Source: Streptomyces cavernicola (GTDB lineage: Bacteria > Actinomycetota > Actinomycetes > Streptomycetales > Streptomycetaceae). From it: a stretch of DNA of 64,000 nt. The first letter of the stretch is position 1, and each line of letters starts with the position of its first letter. The stretch is from NCBI RefSeq assembly GCF_029968035.1, contig NZ_JASCIQ010000037.1:22204-86203 (forward strand), given 5' to 3'. Shown here one piece after another: positions 18,910 through 27,237 of the stretch. The notes beneath the pieces were generated by a model, which saw nothing but the letters and a program-made list of their open reading frames with translations, was not told the DNA's origin and did not search any database. The position numbers and the translations under genes are program-made.

Positions 18910-19314
18910 ATGAACTCCCCAACTGCCCCACCCTGGCTCCCCGCCTCCGGCATCCAACTCCGAAAGGCAGGCGTGCAGTTCGACGCCGTTCGTGTCGATG
19001 GCGACCTAGGACGACGCCTTGCCGACACCCTGGAGCGGATGACCGGGGGCTCACCGGGGCCCGTCGTCGTGGAGGAGCGCGGGCGGCGGTCCGTCTACTT
19101 CCTCGTCCCCGTGGGCAGTACGGCGCACCGCGCCTGGCCGGTGAACGCGACCCGCCTCACCGCAGGGCCGGGGCTCGTCTCGTACATCCCCGTACCGGTG
19201 CTCAACAGCTGGACCTGGCCGCTGAGTTGGCGCTGCAGGCCGTGCCCGATGGGCGGCCTCGTGCACCCGCTGCTGCTGCGCACGGTACTCGCCGAGCTGA
19301 ACGCAACCGTCTAG
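18910..19314 (+). CDS. Conserved hypothetical protein divergent from the XRE gene
   Basis: 134 residues. No catalytic motif is recognised. The central FDAVRVDGDLGRRLADTLER and VVVEERGRRSVYFLVPVGS segments resemble small proteins often found beside XRE/DUF397 genes in Streptomyces, some of which look like remnants of the primase-polymerase-like fold; that link is tentative. It is transcribed away from the XRE regulator, so control by that regulator is plausible. Its stop overlaps the convergent membrane-protein gene by four bases. Confidence 0.65.
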   Translation: MNSPTAPPWLPASGIQLRKAGVQFDAVRVDGDLGRRLADTLERMTGGSPGPVVVEERGRRSVYFLVPVGSTAHRAWPVNATRLTAGPGLVSYIPVPVLNSWTWPLSWRCRPCPMGGLVHPLLLRTVLAELNATV

Positions 19315-19781
19315 TCCGGGACTGCCTTGACCGTGATCCTGGCCGCAGTCTCCCCATACCACTCCAGGTCGACGTCGGAGGTGTACGTGACCGTGAACGT
19401 GCGCCGCATCCCACCGAAGCGGTCCGTGAACGTCACCTCGGCGGGTCCGGTCTTCTTCGGCTCGGCCGAAATCTCGTATGTCCGCCGGAAGTCGTCCGCG
19501 CTCGAGTCGATGCTCGCCTCAACCCGGTACCGGAGCTCGACCGACCCATCCTTCCCAGTCTTGTAGTACCTCGGGATGTAGTACCGGCCCGACTTCGGAT
19601 GCTGCTCGTGATGCACCCCCGCCTTCCTCTGCTCGTCCTCCCAAGGGTCCGGCAGCGACGCCTTGTAGAAGCGCACACCGACCCACACGACCACGCCCAC
19701 GATCCACACCATGCAGAGCGCGAGGAACACGACGAGGGCCTTGCGCTGCCACGTGCCAGAGCCCGCCTTCAGCCCTTCCAA
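19311..19781 (-). CDS. Single-span membrane protein, last gene of an ESX-like cassette
   Basis: 156 residues. A short basic N terminus is followed by one span, ALVVFLALCMVWIVGVVVWV (about 15-34), and an extracytoplasmic domain of about 115 residues predicted to be beta-rich (RYYIPRYYKTGKDGSVELRYRVEAS, FTVTYTSDVDLEWYGETAARIT). Its start overlaps the end of the upstream ESX-like substrate gene by 13 bases, so they are coupled. Topology and position would fit an immunity or anchoring factor for a secreted effector; this is inference and no immunity family is recognised. Confidence 0.75.
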   Translation of the reverse strand: MEGLKAGSGTWQRKALVVFLALCMVWIVGVVVWVGVRFYKASLPDPWEDEQRKAGVHHEQHPKSGRYYIPRYYKTGKDGSVELRYRVEASIDSSADDFRRTYEISAEPKKTGPAEVTFTDRFGGMRRTFTVTYTSDVDLEWYGETAARITVKAVPD

Positions 19782-21079
19782 GTCCGCACCTCGCTCTGGC
19801 CGCTCATATCGAACTCCCTGGCCAGGCCTGCCCGATGGAGCCTTGCCAAGTCGGCGTCCGATACATTGCCGAGCGCTGGAACGGGAGTCTCTTTCCCTTT
19901 ATCCCAGTTATAGCGATCGTGCACATGCGTCTGATAGCGAATCGTGGCCTTGGGCTCTCCGTCCGGGCCAGGGACAACCTCGACTTGGGCGACCGTGTTG
20001 TAGTGGTAGGACCCCATAGCGTGGTACCAGTCGGAGTCCTTCTCCGCCTCCCACCCTTGCCAACCGGTCTGCTGGACCATCGACACCGGCTTTCCGGTGC
20101 GCTCGAACTCGGCGAGCGCCTGCGCCTTCCATGAATCGGCGTTCTCCGCCAACTGCCTTTCGGAATTGCGCTGCATATCCGGCAGGTCGTTCAACATGGC
20201 ATCCACATCGATGTCCATCGGATCACCGCTGTTCCCCAGGAAATGCATCATGTGCTTGGACGCAATGGGACCACCGAGCACCGCAGGGGACCACCCGGCG
20301 AACAGGCCCATCCTGTTCTTGATGCCTTGGTCCTCTTCGGTGGGCTCACGGCTCTTGTAGTCACCGGAACCCTCGTCCAGAGCGGGAGGCGGCAGCACGA
20401 CTCCACCACGGCCCGAGAGCACACGGTCCAGACGGTTGGCGCCCTGGGCGTCGCCCTTGATGGACCGCTTGGTCAGATCGTCCAGAACGCTGTATTTCAC
20501 CGCCTTCTTGATGCGCTCGATTTCGTAGTCGACGTGCTCATTGACGTCGGCGGCATAGCCGAGGGCCGCCGCCGCACGCGTGCGCAGGGACTCGGCCTCC
20601 TCCTGATCCTGCCGGGCCGCACCCGCACTGTCCGGGTCGTTGGGCGGGTAATTCCTGTCGGGGATGGTGACGCTGCCGTCGTCGTTCAGTGTCAGGTGAT
20701 TCTGCTTAGCCATCTCCTTGGCCTCGTCCAGCCAGGTGGTGGCGAGTTTGAACCCGTTCTTGGCCGCCGAGAGCGTGGTCGCGGCTGCTTTCGACTCATG
20801 TTTGGCGATGGTCAGTTCTTCGTGCATTGCCATCAGCTGCACCCGAGCCGACAGGGCGGACTCGCTCTGCCACACAAAGGGCAGCTTGTGCAGGACGTTC
20901 TGGACGTGCTCTCGGGCTTTTACGGCCGCTGTCGCCAGGTCTCGCCACTCGTCCGCCGCCCGGTCCCAGGCTTCCGGGCGGACATCCTCGAGTTCGGAAA
21001 CAGTGATGCTCTGCCGTTGCACCGCGTCTTTGTGCCCGTGGTCCGGGCCGCGACTCTCCCGGTCGTCGATATCTGCCAT
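19769..21079 (-). CDS. ESX/type VII-like secreted protein with conserved C-terminal module (possible effector)
   Basis: 436 residues from the ATG at 21079, which overlaps the preceding stop by one base. The N-terminal 150 residues are helical with a WXG-like turn (PEAWDRAADEWRDL, then KLPFVWQSESALSARVQL), as in long ESX substrates. A charged linker follows, then a globular C-terminal half containing ASKHMMHFLGNSGDP and a final module with THVHDRYNWDKGK and ADLARLHRAGLAREFDMSG. I recognise this last pattern as recurring in actinobacterial secreted proteins but cannot assign an activity. The D-x-Y resembles part of the colicin-M signature, though too weakly to claim. Confidence 0.7.
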   Translation of the reverse strand: MADIDDRESRGPDHGHKDAVQRQSITVSELEDVRPEAWDRAADEWRDLATAAVKAREHVQNVLHKLPFVWQSESALSARVQLMAMHEELTIAKHESKAAATTLSAAKNGFKLATTWLDEAKEMAKQNHLTLNDDGSVTIPDRNYPPNDPDSAGAARQDQEEAESLRTRAAAALGYAADVNEHVDYEIERIKKAVKYSVLDDLTKRSIKGDAQGANRLDRVLSGRGGVVLPPPALDEGSGDYKSREPTEEDQGIKNRMGLFAGWSPAVLGGPIASKHMMHFLGNSGDPMDIDVDAMLNDLPDMQRNSERQLAENADSWKAQALAEFERTGKPVSMVQQTGWQGWEAEKDSDWYHAMGSYHYNTVAQVEVVPGPDGEPKATIRYQTHVHDRYNWDKGKETPVPALGNVSDADLARLHRAGLAREFDMSGQSEVRTWKG

Positions 21080-21555
21080 CAGGCCTCCCTCCCCGTCGCG
21101 CCGAGAATGGCCGCAAACTCCTGAGCCGTTCGCTCTTCCTGCGCCCTGTAGTTCTTGTGCGTCTCGCGCATCTTGTGTGCTAGCGATCGGCACTGCTTGG
21201 CGAGGCGGGTGACTTCGTCGTCCCAGTCGGCGGTTGCTCCTCTGAGCCGCTTCCCTGAAGTAAGCATGCTGTGCACCCGGGCCGTCGTAGCCGACTCGGC
21301 CAGCCCCTTGTCCGCCTTCTCCAGGATCTCAGCAGCGTCGTCCAACTCATCGGCCATCTTGCCGAGTTCGGTGTTGCTGACGCCGTAGCCGTTGTCGGCG
21401 CTGCCGGACTGCGCAGTGCCAATGCTCGGAGCTCCCGCAGGTCCCGCCGGTCCGGGCCCGGTGCCAGTCCCTGCAGCCATCGGGCGTAGGCCGTCCTCGT
21501 CGAAACCTGACGGCGGGTCCAGGGCAGGTGCCGGATCAAGGTCCCGTATGTCCAC
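21079..21555 (-). CDS. ESX-like helical protein, first gene of the cassette (N terminus uncertain)
   Basis: 158 residues from the GTG at 21555. An acidic, Pro/Gly-rich N terminus leads to a helical hairpin with a Trp at the turn (LDDAAEILEKADKGLAES and TADWDDEVTRLAKQ), suggesting a WXG100/EsxB-like partner for the next gene. The same frame stays open upstream, with protein-like composition (YQPVSASAEPLADEPAVHQ), to about 21670 without a good start. A second frame begins with a GTG at 21758 and reads plausibly until the GGGG run near 21661. One added G there would join the two into a protein of about 226 residues. The start given is therefore conservative. Confidence 0.65.
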   Translation of the reverse strand: MDIRDLDPAPALDPPSGFDEDGLRPMAAGTGTGPGPAGPAGAPSIGTAQSGSADNGYGVSNTELGKMADELDDAAEILEKADKGLAESATTARVHSMLTSGKRLRGATADWDDEVTRLAKQCRSLAHKMRETHKNYRAQEERTAQEFAAILGATGREA

Positions 21556-21803
21556 CGGGTCTTTCGGCTCTGGTAGTTGGTGTACAGCGGGCTCGTCTGC
21601 CAGAGGCTCCGCCGAGGCCGAGACGGGCTGGTATCGGGAGCCCGGGTCGGCGGCGTCCGCCCCGTCATCGGCTGCAGGCCTCCGTGCTGCCCGGGGTCGG
21701 AGTCTGAACCCAAGACATCCCCCTTGTCTTGTGCGAACACTGCCGCCGAGTGTCGCACGAGGGCACCCTGTTTAGCCTGTACATCTCAAGCCCAGTAGAG
21801 CCC

Positions 21804-22466
21804 CTAATACCCCGCCGGCCGCACCAACCCGCTCTCGTACGCGAACACCGCCGCCTGGGTGCGGTCGCGGAGGCCCAGTTTCACCAGGATGCGGCCCACG
21901 TGGGTCTTCACCGTCTGTTCCGCCACCACCAGCCGCTCCGCGATCTCCGCGTTGGACAGGCCCTGGGCGATCAGGGCGAGGACTTCCGTCTCGCGCTCCG
22001 TGAGGCCCGCGAGGGTGGTCTTGGTGGGGGCGCGGGGTGCGCCGAGACGGGCGAACTCGTGGATCAGGCGGCGGGTGATGCCCGGGGCGAGCAGTGCGTC
22101 GCCGGCCGCCACCACCCGTACCGCCTCGGCGAGTTGGTCGGCCGAGGCGTCCTTGAGGAGGAAGCCGGATGCGCCCGCGCGCAGGGCCTCGTAGACGTAC
22201 TCGTCGAGGTCGAACGTGGTGAGGACCAGGACCTTCACGGGGGCGCCCGACTCCATGACGCGGCGGGTCGCCTCGATGCCGCTGAGCTCGGGCATGCGAA
22301 TGTCCATCAGGACGACGTCCGGGGCGAGTTCGGTGACCTTCGCGACCGCGTCCGCGCCGTCGACGGCCTGCCCCACCACCTCGATGTCCGGCTCCGCGTT
22401 CAGCAGCACCGTGAAGCCCTGCCGGACCATCATCTGGTCGTCGGCGATCAGCACTCGGACCGTCAT
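21804..22466 (-). CDS. NarL/LuxR-type response regulator, system 2
   Basis: 220 residues from the ATG at 22466, which has AGGGGG seven bases upstream; a GTG at 22472 is possible. Receiver features: ADDQ, DVVLMDIRMPELSG with the phosphoacceptor Asp, VLTTFDLDEYVYEALRAG and FLLKDA. The C-terminal LuxR helix-turn-helix is LTERETEVLALIAQGLSNAEI then EQTVKTHVGRILVKLGLRDR. It follows its histidine kinase by ten bases. Very similar in sequence to the regulator at 13665-14363. Confidence 0.95.
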   Translation of the reverse strand: MTVRVLIADDQMMVRQGFTVLLNAEPDIEVVGQAVDGADAVAKVTELAPDVVLMDIRMPELSGIEATRRVMESGAPVKVLVLTTFDLDEYVYEALRAGASGFLLKDASADQLAEAVRVVAAGDALLAPGITRRLIHEFARLGAPRAPTKTTLAGLTERETEVLALIAQGLSNAEIAERLVVAEQTVKTHVGRILVKLGLRDRTQAAVFAYESGLVRPAGY

Positions 22467-22476
22467 ACGCACCCCC

Positions 22477-23763
22477 TCAGTTCAACGGCAGCAGCGCCGT
22501 CACTTCGTACCCGCCCGTGGACGTCGGGCCCGCGAACAGCTCCCCGCCGAGCATCGCCGTCCGTTCCCGCATCCCGAGCAGCCCGTGCCCCGCCCCCGGC
22601 GACAACGCGACCGGCCGGCCAGGGCTGCTGTTCAGGACGCGTACGCGCAGGCAGCCTCCGATGCGTTTGACCTCCACGCGCACCTCGGCGGCGGGAGCGT
22701 GCCGCATCGCGTTGCTCAACGCTTCCTGCACGATACGGAACGCGGACAGCTCCACGCCCGACGGCAACGGGCCCTCTGCGCCCGAGAGTTCGGCGTCGAC
22801 GGTCAGGCCCGCCGCACGCGCGTTGTCGAGCAGCCCGTCGAGCCGGTCCAGGGTCGGCTGGGGCATGTCGGGCGCGCCCTCTCCCTGTTCGGAGCGCAGC
22901 ACGCCCAGGACGCGGCGGAGTTCGGTCAGCGCCTCAAGGGCGTTGTTCCTGATCCCGGCGAGGTTCTCCTTGAGCTCGTCGGAGGGGTTCTCGACCAGGT
23001 GCGGGGCGACCTGCGCCTGTATGGAGATCACCGACATGTGGTGGGCCACCACATCGTGCAGTTCCCTGGCTATTCGGCTGCGTTCCTCCAGGAGCGTGCG
23101 CCGTGCCCGCTCCTCTGCCGTGAGCGTGGCCTGTTTGACGAGCTGGGTCCGGGCCTGGCGCAGCCCACGCAGCGGGGCGCCGAAGAAGGCGGCGAGCGCG
23201 AACACGGCGACGGCCACCGCGTCCACGTCCTGCCCTGCTCCGGGCGGGGTCCGCACGTACGGCAGGAGGACCGTGCAGCCCATGGTGATTCCGAGGATCG
23301 TCAGGGTCGCCCGAGCCGGTATCCGCAGCACGGCCAGGATCAGTACGAGCACCTCCAGGACGAGGCTCCACACCGGCCACGGCCAGTAGTGGTCCTCCAA
23401 TGTCCCCTGGACCGCGAGCGCTTGTGCGAAGGACGCCCCGGTGACCAGCCACCACGCGGCGACGGGCCGGGACACGACCAGGATCAGCGCGGCGGCCTGC
23501 AGCATGATCAGGGCCTGGAGCAGACGGGCGCTGACCGGGGTCGTCTCGAACGTGCTCGACAGGTTGGCCATGCCCGCCACGCCCAGGGCGGCTGCCCCGT
23601 ACACGAACGGCACGTAGAGGAGTGCGCGCAGCCAGCGTGGGCGTGACGGGGAGAGCAGCGGGTCGGGGGCGAGCGTCAACAGGTCCTGGCGCAGGGCCCG
23701 GAGGCCTCGGCGCAGGTGCCGCAGCAGCGGTTCAGCCGTCGTCACAGCGGTCACCCTAGGCAT
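22477..23763 (-). CDS. HisKA_3 sensor histidine kinase, system 2
   Basis: 428 residues from the ATG at 23763. Five or six membrane spans occupy the first 190 residues (for example WLRALLYVPFVYGAAALGVAG and VLEVLVLILAVL). The phosphoacceptor His is in RIARELHDVVAHHMSVISIQ, the ATPase N-box in RIVQEALSNAMRHAP and the glycine box in GAGHGLLGMRERT. The start lies inside the end of the acyltransferase gene (8-base overlap), so acyltransferase, kinase and regulator form one coupled unit. This suggests the system senses or controls a cell-envelope modification. Confidence 0.93.
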   Translation of the reverse strand: MPRVTAVTTAEPLLRHLRRGLRALRQDLLTLAPDPLLSPSRPRWLRALLYVPFVYGAAALGVAGMANLSSTFETTPVSARLLQALIMLQAAALILVVSRPVAAWWLVTGASFAQALAVQGTLEDHYWPWPVWSLVLEVLVLILAVLRIPARATLTILGITMGCTVLLPYVRTPPGAGQDVDAVAVAVFALAAFFGAPLRGLRQARTQLVKQATLTAEERARRTLLEERSRIARELHDVVAHHMSVISIQAQVAPHLVENPSDELKENLAGIRNNALEALTELRRVLGVLRSEQGEGAPDMPQPTLDRLDGLLDNARAAGLTVDAELSGAEGPLPSGVELSAFRIVQEALSNAMRHAPAAEVRVEVKRIGGCLRVRVLNSSPGRPVALSPGAGHGLLGMRERTAMLGGELFAGPTSTGGYEVTALLPLN

Positions 23764-25063
23764 GTCGCTCAGCCCTTTCGAGGGCGGGCCGATGCCGGCG
23801 TACGACCGTGGTGGTCCCGCGGCTGCGGCGGCCGTGCTCGATGCGGTGGAACGCGGCCCAGCAGACGGCGAGCGCCGCTGTGAACACGGGCAGCCAGGCG
23901 AGCCGGGCGAGTATCCAGCCGGGGCCGTCCGGGGCTGTGTGCAGTCCGGGCAGGGCCCGACCCGCGAGCAGTCCGCAGGCGGTGACGGCGAGCAGTGCCG
24001 TCTGGTGCCAGAGGAAGACGGTGAGCGCCGACAGGTTGCCGAGCGCCACGCCCGCCCACAGCTTCGCCCTGCGGCGCATCGCCCGGTCCAGCGGCCCGTG
24101 CAGGAGCAGTGCGAGCCCGCACTGGGCGAGGCCGAACGTGACGGCGGCCAGGGTCGGCGGGTTGAGGTTGGACACGGCCGCACCGGGCACGCCCACCATG
24201 GACGCCGGGTACCCGCCGACGGCCACGAGCACGGCGGTCGCCGCCGCGCCCCCTGCGAGCAGGACGAATCCGGTGGTGCGGACGCCCTCCCGATCCCCGA
24301 GCCGGCCGCGGGCCCAGGCCGCGCCCAGGCAGTACGGCACGAGCCAGCCCGCCGGTACGTTGATCCAGCCCAGCCACTCCGGCCCGTCGAAGCCGAACCG
24401 CCACAGGTCGACGTGGGCCACGACGGCCAGCGGCCACATCGGGTGCAGCCTCGCCACCAGCGGTGTGAGGGCCGTCAGGGCGGCGAGGACGAGCAGGAAC
24501 CAGAGCGGCGAGAGCACCAGCTTGAGCAGCGTCCGGACGGTGCCCAGGTCGGTGCCGCCGGCGAGCAGCCCGACCGAGGCGACCGCCCACAGCCCGAGCA
24601 CGGTCGCGACCGGCCGGAACAGCCGCGCGAGCCGGGCCCGCAGCCACGGCCCGTACTCCCGAGGATCACTGCCTGCGCCGCGCGCCGCCACGTACCCGCT
24701 GACCAGGAAGAACACGGCGAGCGTCTGCAACAGCCAGGAGATCGGAGTGAGCCACGGCTGCCGGGAGAGGGGGCTGGCGCCGTGCAGAGCCCCGCCCTCG
24801 CTGACCAGGGCGGTGACCAGCCAGTGGCCGAGCACCACACCGAGGATCGCGGCAGCCCGCACCGCGTCCACGCCCCGGTCCCGGCCGGCCGGGGTGGCGG
24901 CGGCCACACGGTGGACAATTCCGGGCGAGGTTCCGGTCCGAACTTCGCGCGGGGTTCCGGTCCGGGGTCCGTGCCCTGCGACGTACCGGGTTCCGTGCCC
25001 GGCGACGTACCGGGCTTCGTGCGGGATTCCGTGTGTGGCTTCGTGCGTGATTCCGTCAGGCAT
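23756..25063 (-). CDS. Membrane acyltransferase (acyltransferase 3-like)
   Basis: 435 residues from the ATG at 25063. After a low-complexity, His-containing N terminus with a repeat (RYVAGHGTRYVAGHG), the core shows the family signature RDRGVDAVRAAAILGVVLGHWL with the likely catalytic His, and about ten membrane spans (FFLVSGYVAARG, PLWFLLVLAALTAL and others). Acyltransferase-3 proteins O-acylate sugars, lipids or wall polymers. It overlaps the DUF1023 hydrolase by 8 bases upstream and the histidine kinase by 8 bases downstream. Confidence 0.85.
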   Translation of the reverse strand: MPDGITHEATHGIPHEARYVAGHGTRYVAGHGPRTGTPREVRTGTSPGIVHRVAAATPAGRDRGVDAVRAAAILGVVLGHWLVTALVSEGGALHGASPLSRQPWLTPISWLLQTLAVFFLVSGYVAARGAGSDPREYGPWLRARLARLFRPVATVLGLWAVASVGLLAGGTDLGTVRTLLKLVLSPLWFLLVLAALTALTPLVARLHPMWPLAVVAHVDLWRFGFDGPEWLGWINVPAGWLVPYCLGAAWARGRLGDREGVRTTGFVLLAGGAAATAVLVAVGGYPASMVGVPGAAVSNLNPPTLAAVTFGLAQCGLALLLHGPLDRAMRRRAKLWAGVALGNLSALTVFLWHQTALLAVTACGLLAGRALPGLHTAPDGPGWILARLAWLPVFTAALAVCWAAFHRIEHGRRSRGTTTVVRRHRPALERAERHA

Positions 25064-26087
25064 GCGGCACCTCCGGGGTCTGCCCGCGGGCGATGCGGGC
25101 CAGGTTGTCGAGGGCGGTGGAGCCGGGCTCCAGATAGTCGCTGTGGCTGCCGTCGCCTGCGTCGAAGCGGTGGGCGCCGAACGCGGCGGACATCGGGTCG
25201 GGGCCGAACCCGACGGTGACGCCGAGGAGTTGGGCCCGAGCGTGCGGGACGTCGGCGATCCAGTCGTGCGTGGCGCGGCCGGCCCAGACGCGGGCACGGG
25301 TGCGCAGCTCGGCGACCCGGTCGTAGCCGGTGCCGGGGCTGCCGTAGAGGACGATGTCGGTGACCCGGGGCTGCGGGCCCGGCTCGCCGAGTCCGTGCGC
25401 GGCCCTGGCGCACACCACGGAGCCGTAGGAGTGGCAGAGCAGCGCTATGGGGGTGCGACCGGGAACCCCGTACGCCCGCAACCTGTCGAGGAATGCGCGG
25501 AGTTCGGCGGCTCCGGTGCGGGCGCGGTCGGGCGTGACGGCCTCCGTGCTGACCGTGCCGGGGGTCGCGTAGCCGAGCCAGGCGACGACGGCCACCCGCG
25601 GGCCGAGCTTCGCGTGCAGGGCGAGGGCGCCGCGGCGGAAGCGCGCGTACGTGTCGATGCTCGTGTCGGAGCCGGGTACGAGGATCGCGATGCGCTCGGC
25701 GGTGCGCGGGTCGCCGAGCACCTCGGCGGTGGCGCCGGGACCGCGGGCGTCGAACTCCAGGAAGTGCCGCTCCGGCGCGGCCAGTTCACGCAGGGCTGCC
25801 GCGCGCCGCGAGGCTCCGGCAGCCTGGGCCACGCGGGCGGCCTCGGCGGCGTTCGCGCGATGCGCTGCGTACCGCACGGCGAGCGGAGCTGCGGGGGCGA
25901 CACGGGCGGGCGCGGGCGCCGGGACCTCTGGCCGCACGGCGGCGGAGAGCGGCACCACCACGCAGGCGACGATCAGCACAGCGAGCCCGGCCCGCCACCA
26001 CCGCCCCGACCGGTGCACCCCGGTCGCATCCCCCCGCCCGAACCACATCCCCACGCCCCCCCGCTCCCCGTTTCCCGGCCCGCCCAA
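25056..26087 (-). CDS. Exported alpha/beta hydrolase (DUF1023)
   Basis: 343 residues; MWFGRGDATG at 26048 is an alternative start. A basic stretch and one hydrophobic segment (WWRAGLAVLIVACVVVPLSAAV) form a signal peptide or anchor. The hydrolase core has the nucleophile elbow ALLCHSYGSVVCARAA, LVPGSDTSIDTYARF as the oxyanion region, and a late His in DGSHSDYLEPGS. This combination marks the DUF1023 family. It is the first gene of a unit with an acyltransferase and a two-component system; an envelope lipase or esterase role is likely but unproven. Confidence 0.88.
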   Translation of the reverse strand: MGGPGNGERGGVGMWFGRGDATGVHRSGRWWRAGLAVLIVACVVVPLSAAVRPEVPAPAPARVAPAAPLAVRYAAHRANAAEAARVAQAAGASRRAAALRELAAPERHFLEFDARGPGATAEVLGDPRTAERIAILVPGSDTSIDTYARFRRGALALHAKLGPRVAVVAWLGYATPGTVSTEAVTPDRARTGAAELRAFLDRLRAYGVPGRTPIALLCHSYGSVVCARAAHGLGEPGPQPRVTDIVLYGSPGTGYDRVAELRTRARVWAGRATHDWIADVPHARAQLLGVTVGFGPDPMSAAFGAHRFDAGDGSHSDYLEPGSTALDNLARIARGQTPEVPHA

Positions 26088-26236
26088 CTGCGGTGCCTGC
26101 CAGGAAAAGTTAGGAGCCGGAGGCCGTGACCTACGTCCCTCCGCCGGGGTGACCTGCCGGATAGCTCTCAGGTATGACGCGGTCTACATACGTCCCGCCG
26201 TACGATCAACGCGAGTCATCAGAAAGCCACGACTCA

Positions 26237-27094
26237 TCAGAAAGCCAGTTGGGCGATCTCCTCCGCCACCACCGCGCACGCATCGGCAGCCGGGTCGATC
26301 AGGGCGAAGTGGCCGACGTCCTCAAGAAGCGTGCAGCCCACGATCTCGCCGGCCTTCGCCGCGGCGTCCGCATACTCCTCGGCGAGTTCGTACGGCACCG
26401 TCGTATCGCTGCGGCCCTGCACAAGGGTCGTCGCGATACCCGTCGGAAGCAGCATGGCCGGATCGGCGAGCAGCGACCGCTCGGCGAACTTGCCCTTACC
26501 ACCAAGGAGTTGATGCACAGCGCCCCCGCACACATCCAGCTCCACCGCCCGCTCGAAGCCCGCGATCGGCGCCAGCGCGACGACACCCCGCAGCGACGTG
26601 GGGCGCGGCAGACTCCACGGCGTGCCCGGCGGCAGGACATGCCGCGCCGCCGCCCACAACGCCAGGTGCCCGCCCGCCGAGTGGCCCGTGAGGACCGTGC
26701 GCCGCAAATCGGCCTGCGGCAGGTGCGGCGGCACGAGCTCGGGGAGAGCGTCGATCGCGGCCGCCACGTCGTCGAACGTCTCCGGCCAGCGCCCCGCGAC
26801 AGGCGCGTCCACCCCCTGGTGGGGCAGCGAACTCCCCCTGCGGTACTCGACGTTGGCGACGGCGAAGCCGCGCCGGGCCAGGAAGTCCGCGAACGGCGTC
26901 ACATGCTGCCGGTCGTACGGGCCGCGCCAAGCCCCACCGTGCAGCACGACCACGAGCGGCGCGGCCCGGCCGTCACCGACGCGGGGCGCGTAGAAGTCGA
27001 CGACCTGGTCGGGATGTTCGCCGTAGGACGCGGTGGCGTCGGGGGCGACGGCGGGGTGCGAGAAGGCCGAGTCCTCTTCGGCGTCGTCCGACAT
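26237..27094 (-). CDS. Alpha/beta hydrolase, probable kynurenine formamidase
   Basis: 285 residues. Motifs: oxyanion-hole HGGAWRG (about 51-57), nucleophile elbow TGHSAGGHLAL, a downstream acid within QGRSDTTVPYELA and the His in DVGHFALID. This is the BD-FAE/HSL-type serine hydrolase fold to which eukaryotic-type kynurenine formamidases belong. It lies just downstream of kynU and kynA on the same strand, so conversion of N-formylkynurenine to kynurenine is a reasonable inference, which would complete tryptophan to anthranilate. A general carboxylesterase remains possible. Confidence 0.75.
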   Translation of the reverse strand: MSDDAEEDSAFSHPAVAPDATASYGEHPDQVVDFYAPRVGDGRAAPLVVVLHGGAWRGPYDRQHVTPFADFLARRGFAVANVEYRRGSSLPHQGVDAPVAGRWPETFDDVAAAIDALPELVPPHLPQADLRRTVLTGHSAGGHLALWAAARHVLPPGTPWSLPRPTSLRGVVALAPIAGFERAVELDVCGGAVHQLLGGKGKFAERSLLADPAMLLPTGIATTLVQGRSDTTVPYELAEEYADAAAKAGEIVGCTLLEDVGHFALIDPAADACAVVAEEIAQLAF

Positions 27095-27237
27095 GCTGCA
27101 GCCTTTCCATGAGTACGGGGCGGGGCCCTGATCCGGAACAGGCCCCTGGTACGGCGGGGCGGGTCCGGGGCGATCTTTCCCCAGGCCCGCCCCTCCCCGT
27201 GACCGGGGTACGCGTAGCCGTGCCGGTGGCCGTGCGG

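Noticed and set aside
20796..21079. Colicin-M-like activity for the ESX-like protein based on D-x-Y in DRYNWD
   Set aside because: The match is three residues and the following conserved Asp and Arg of the colicin M active site are not evident, so no enzymatic claim is made.
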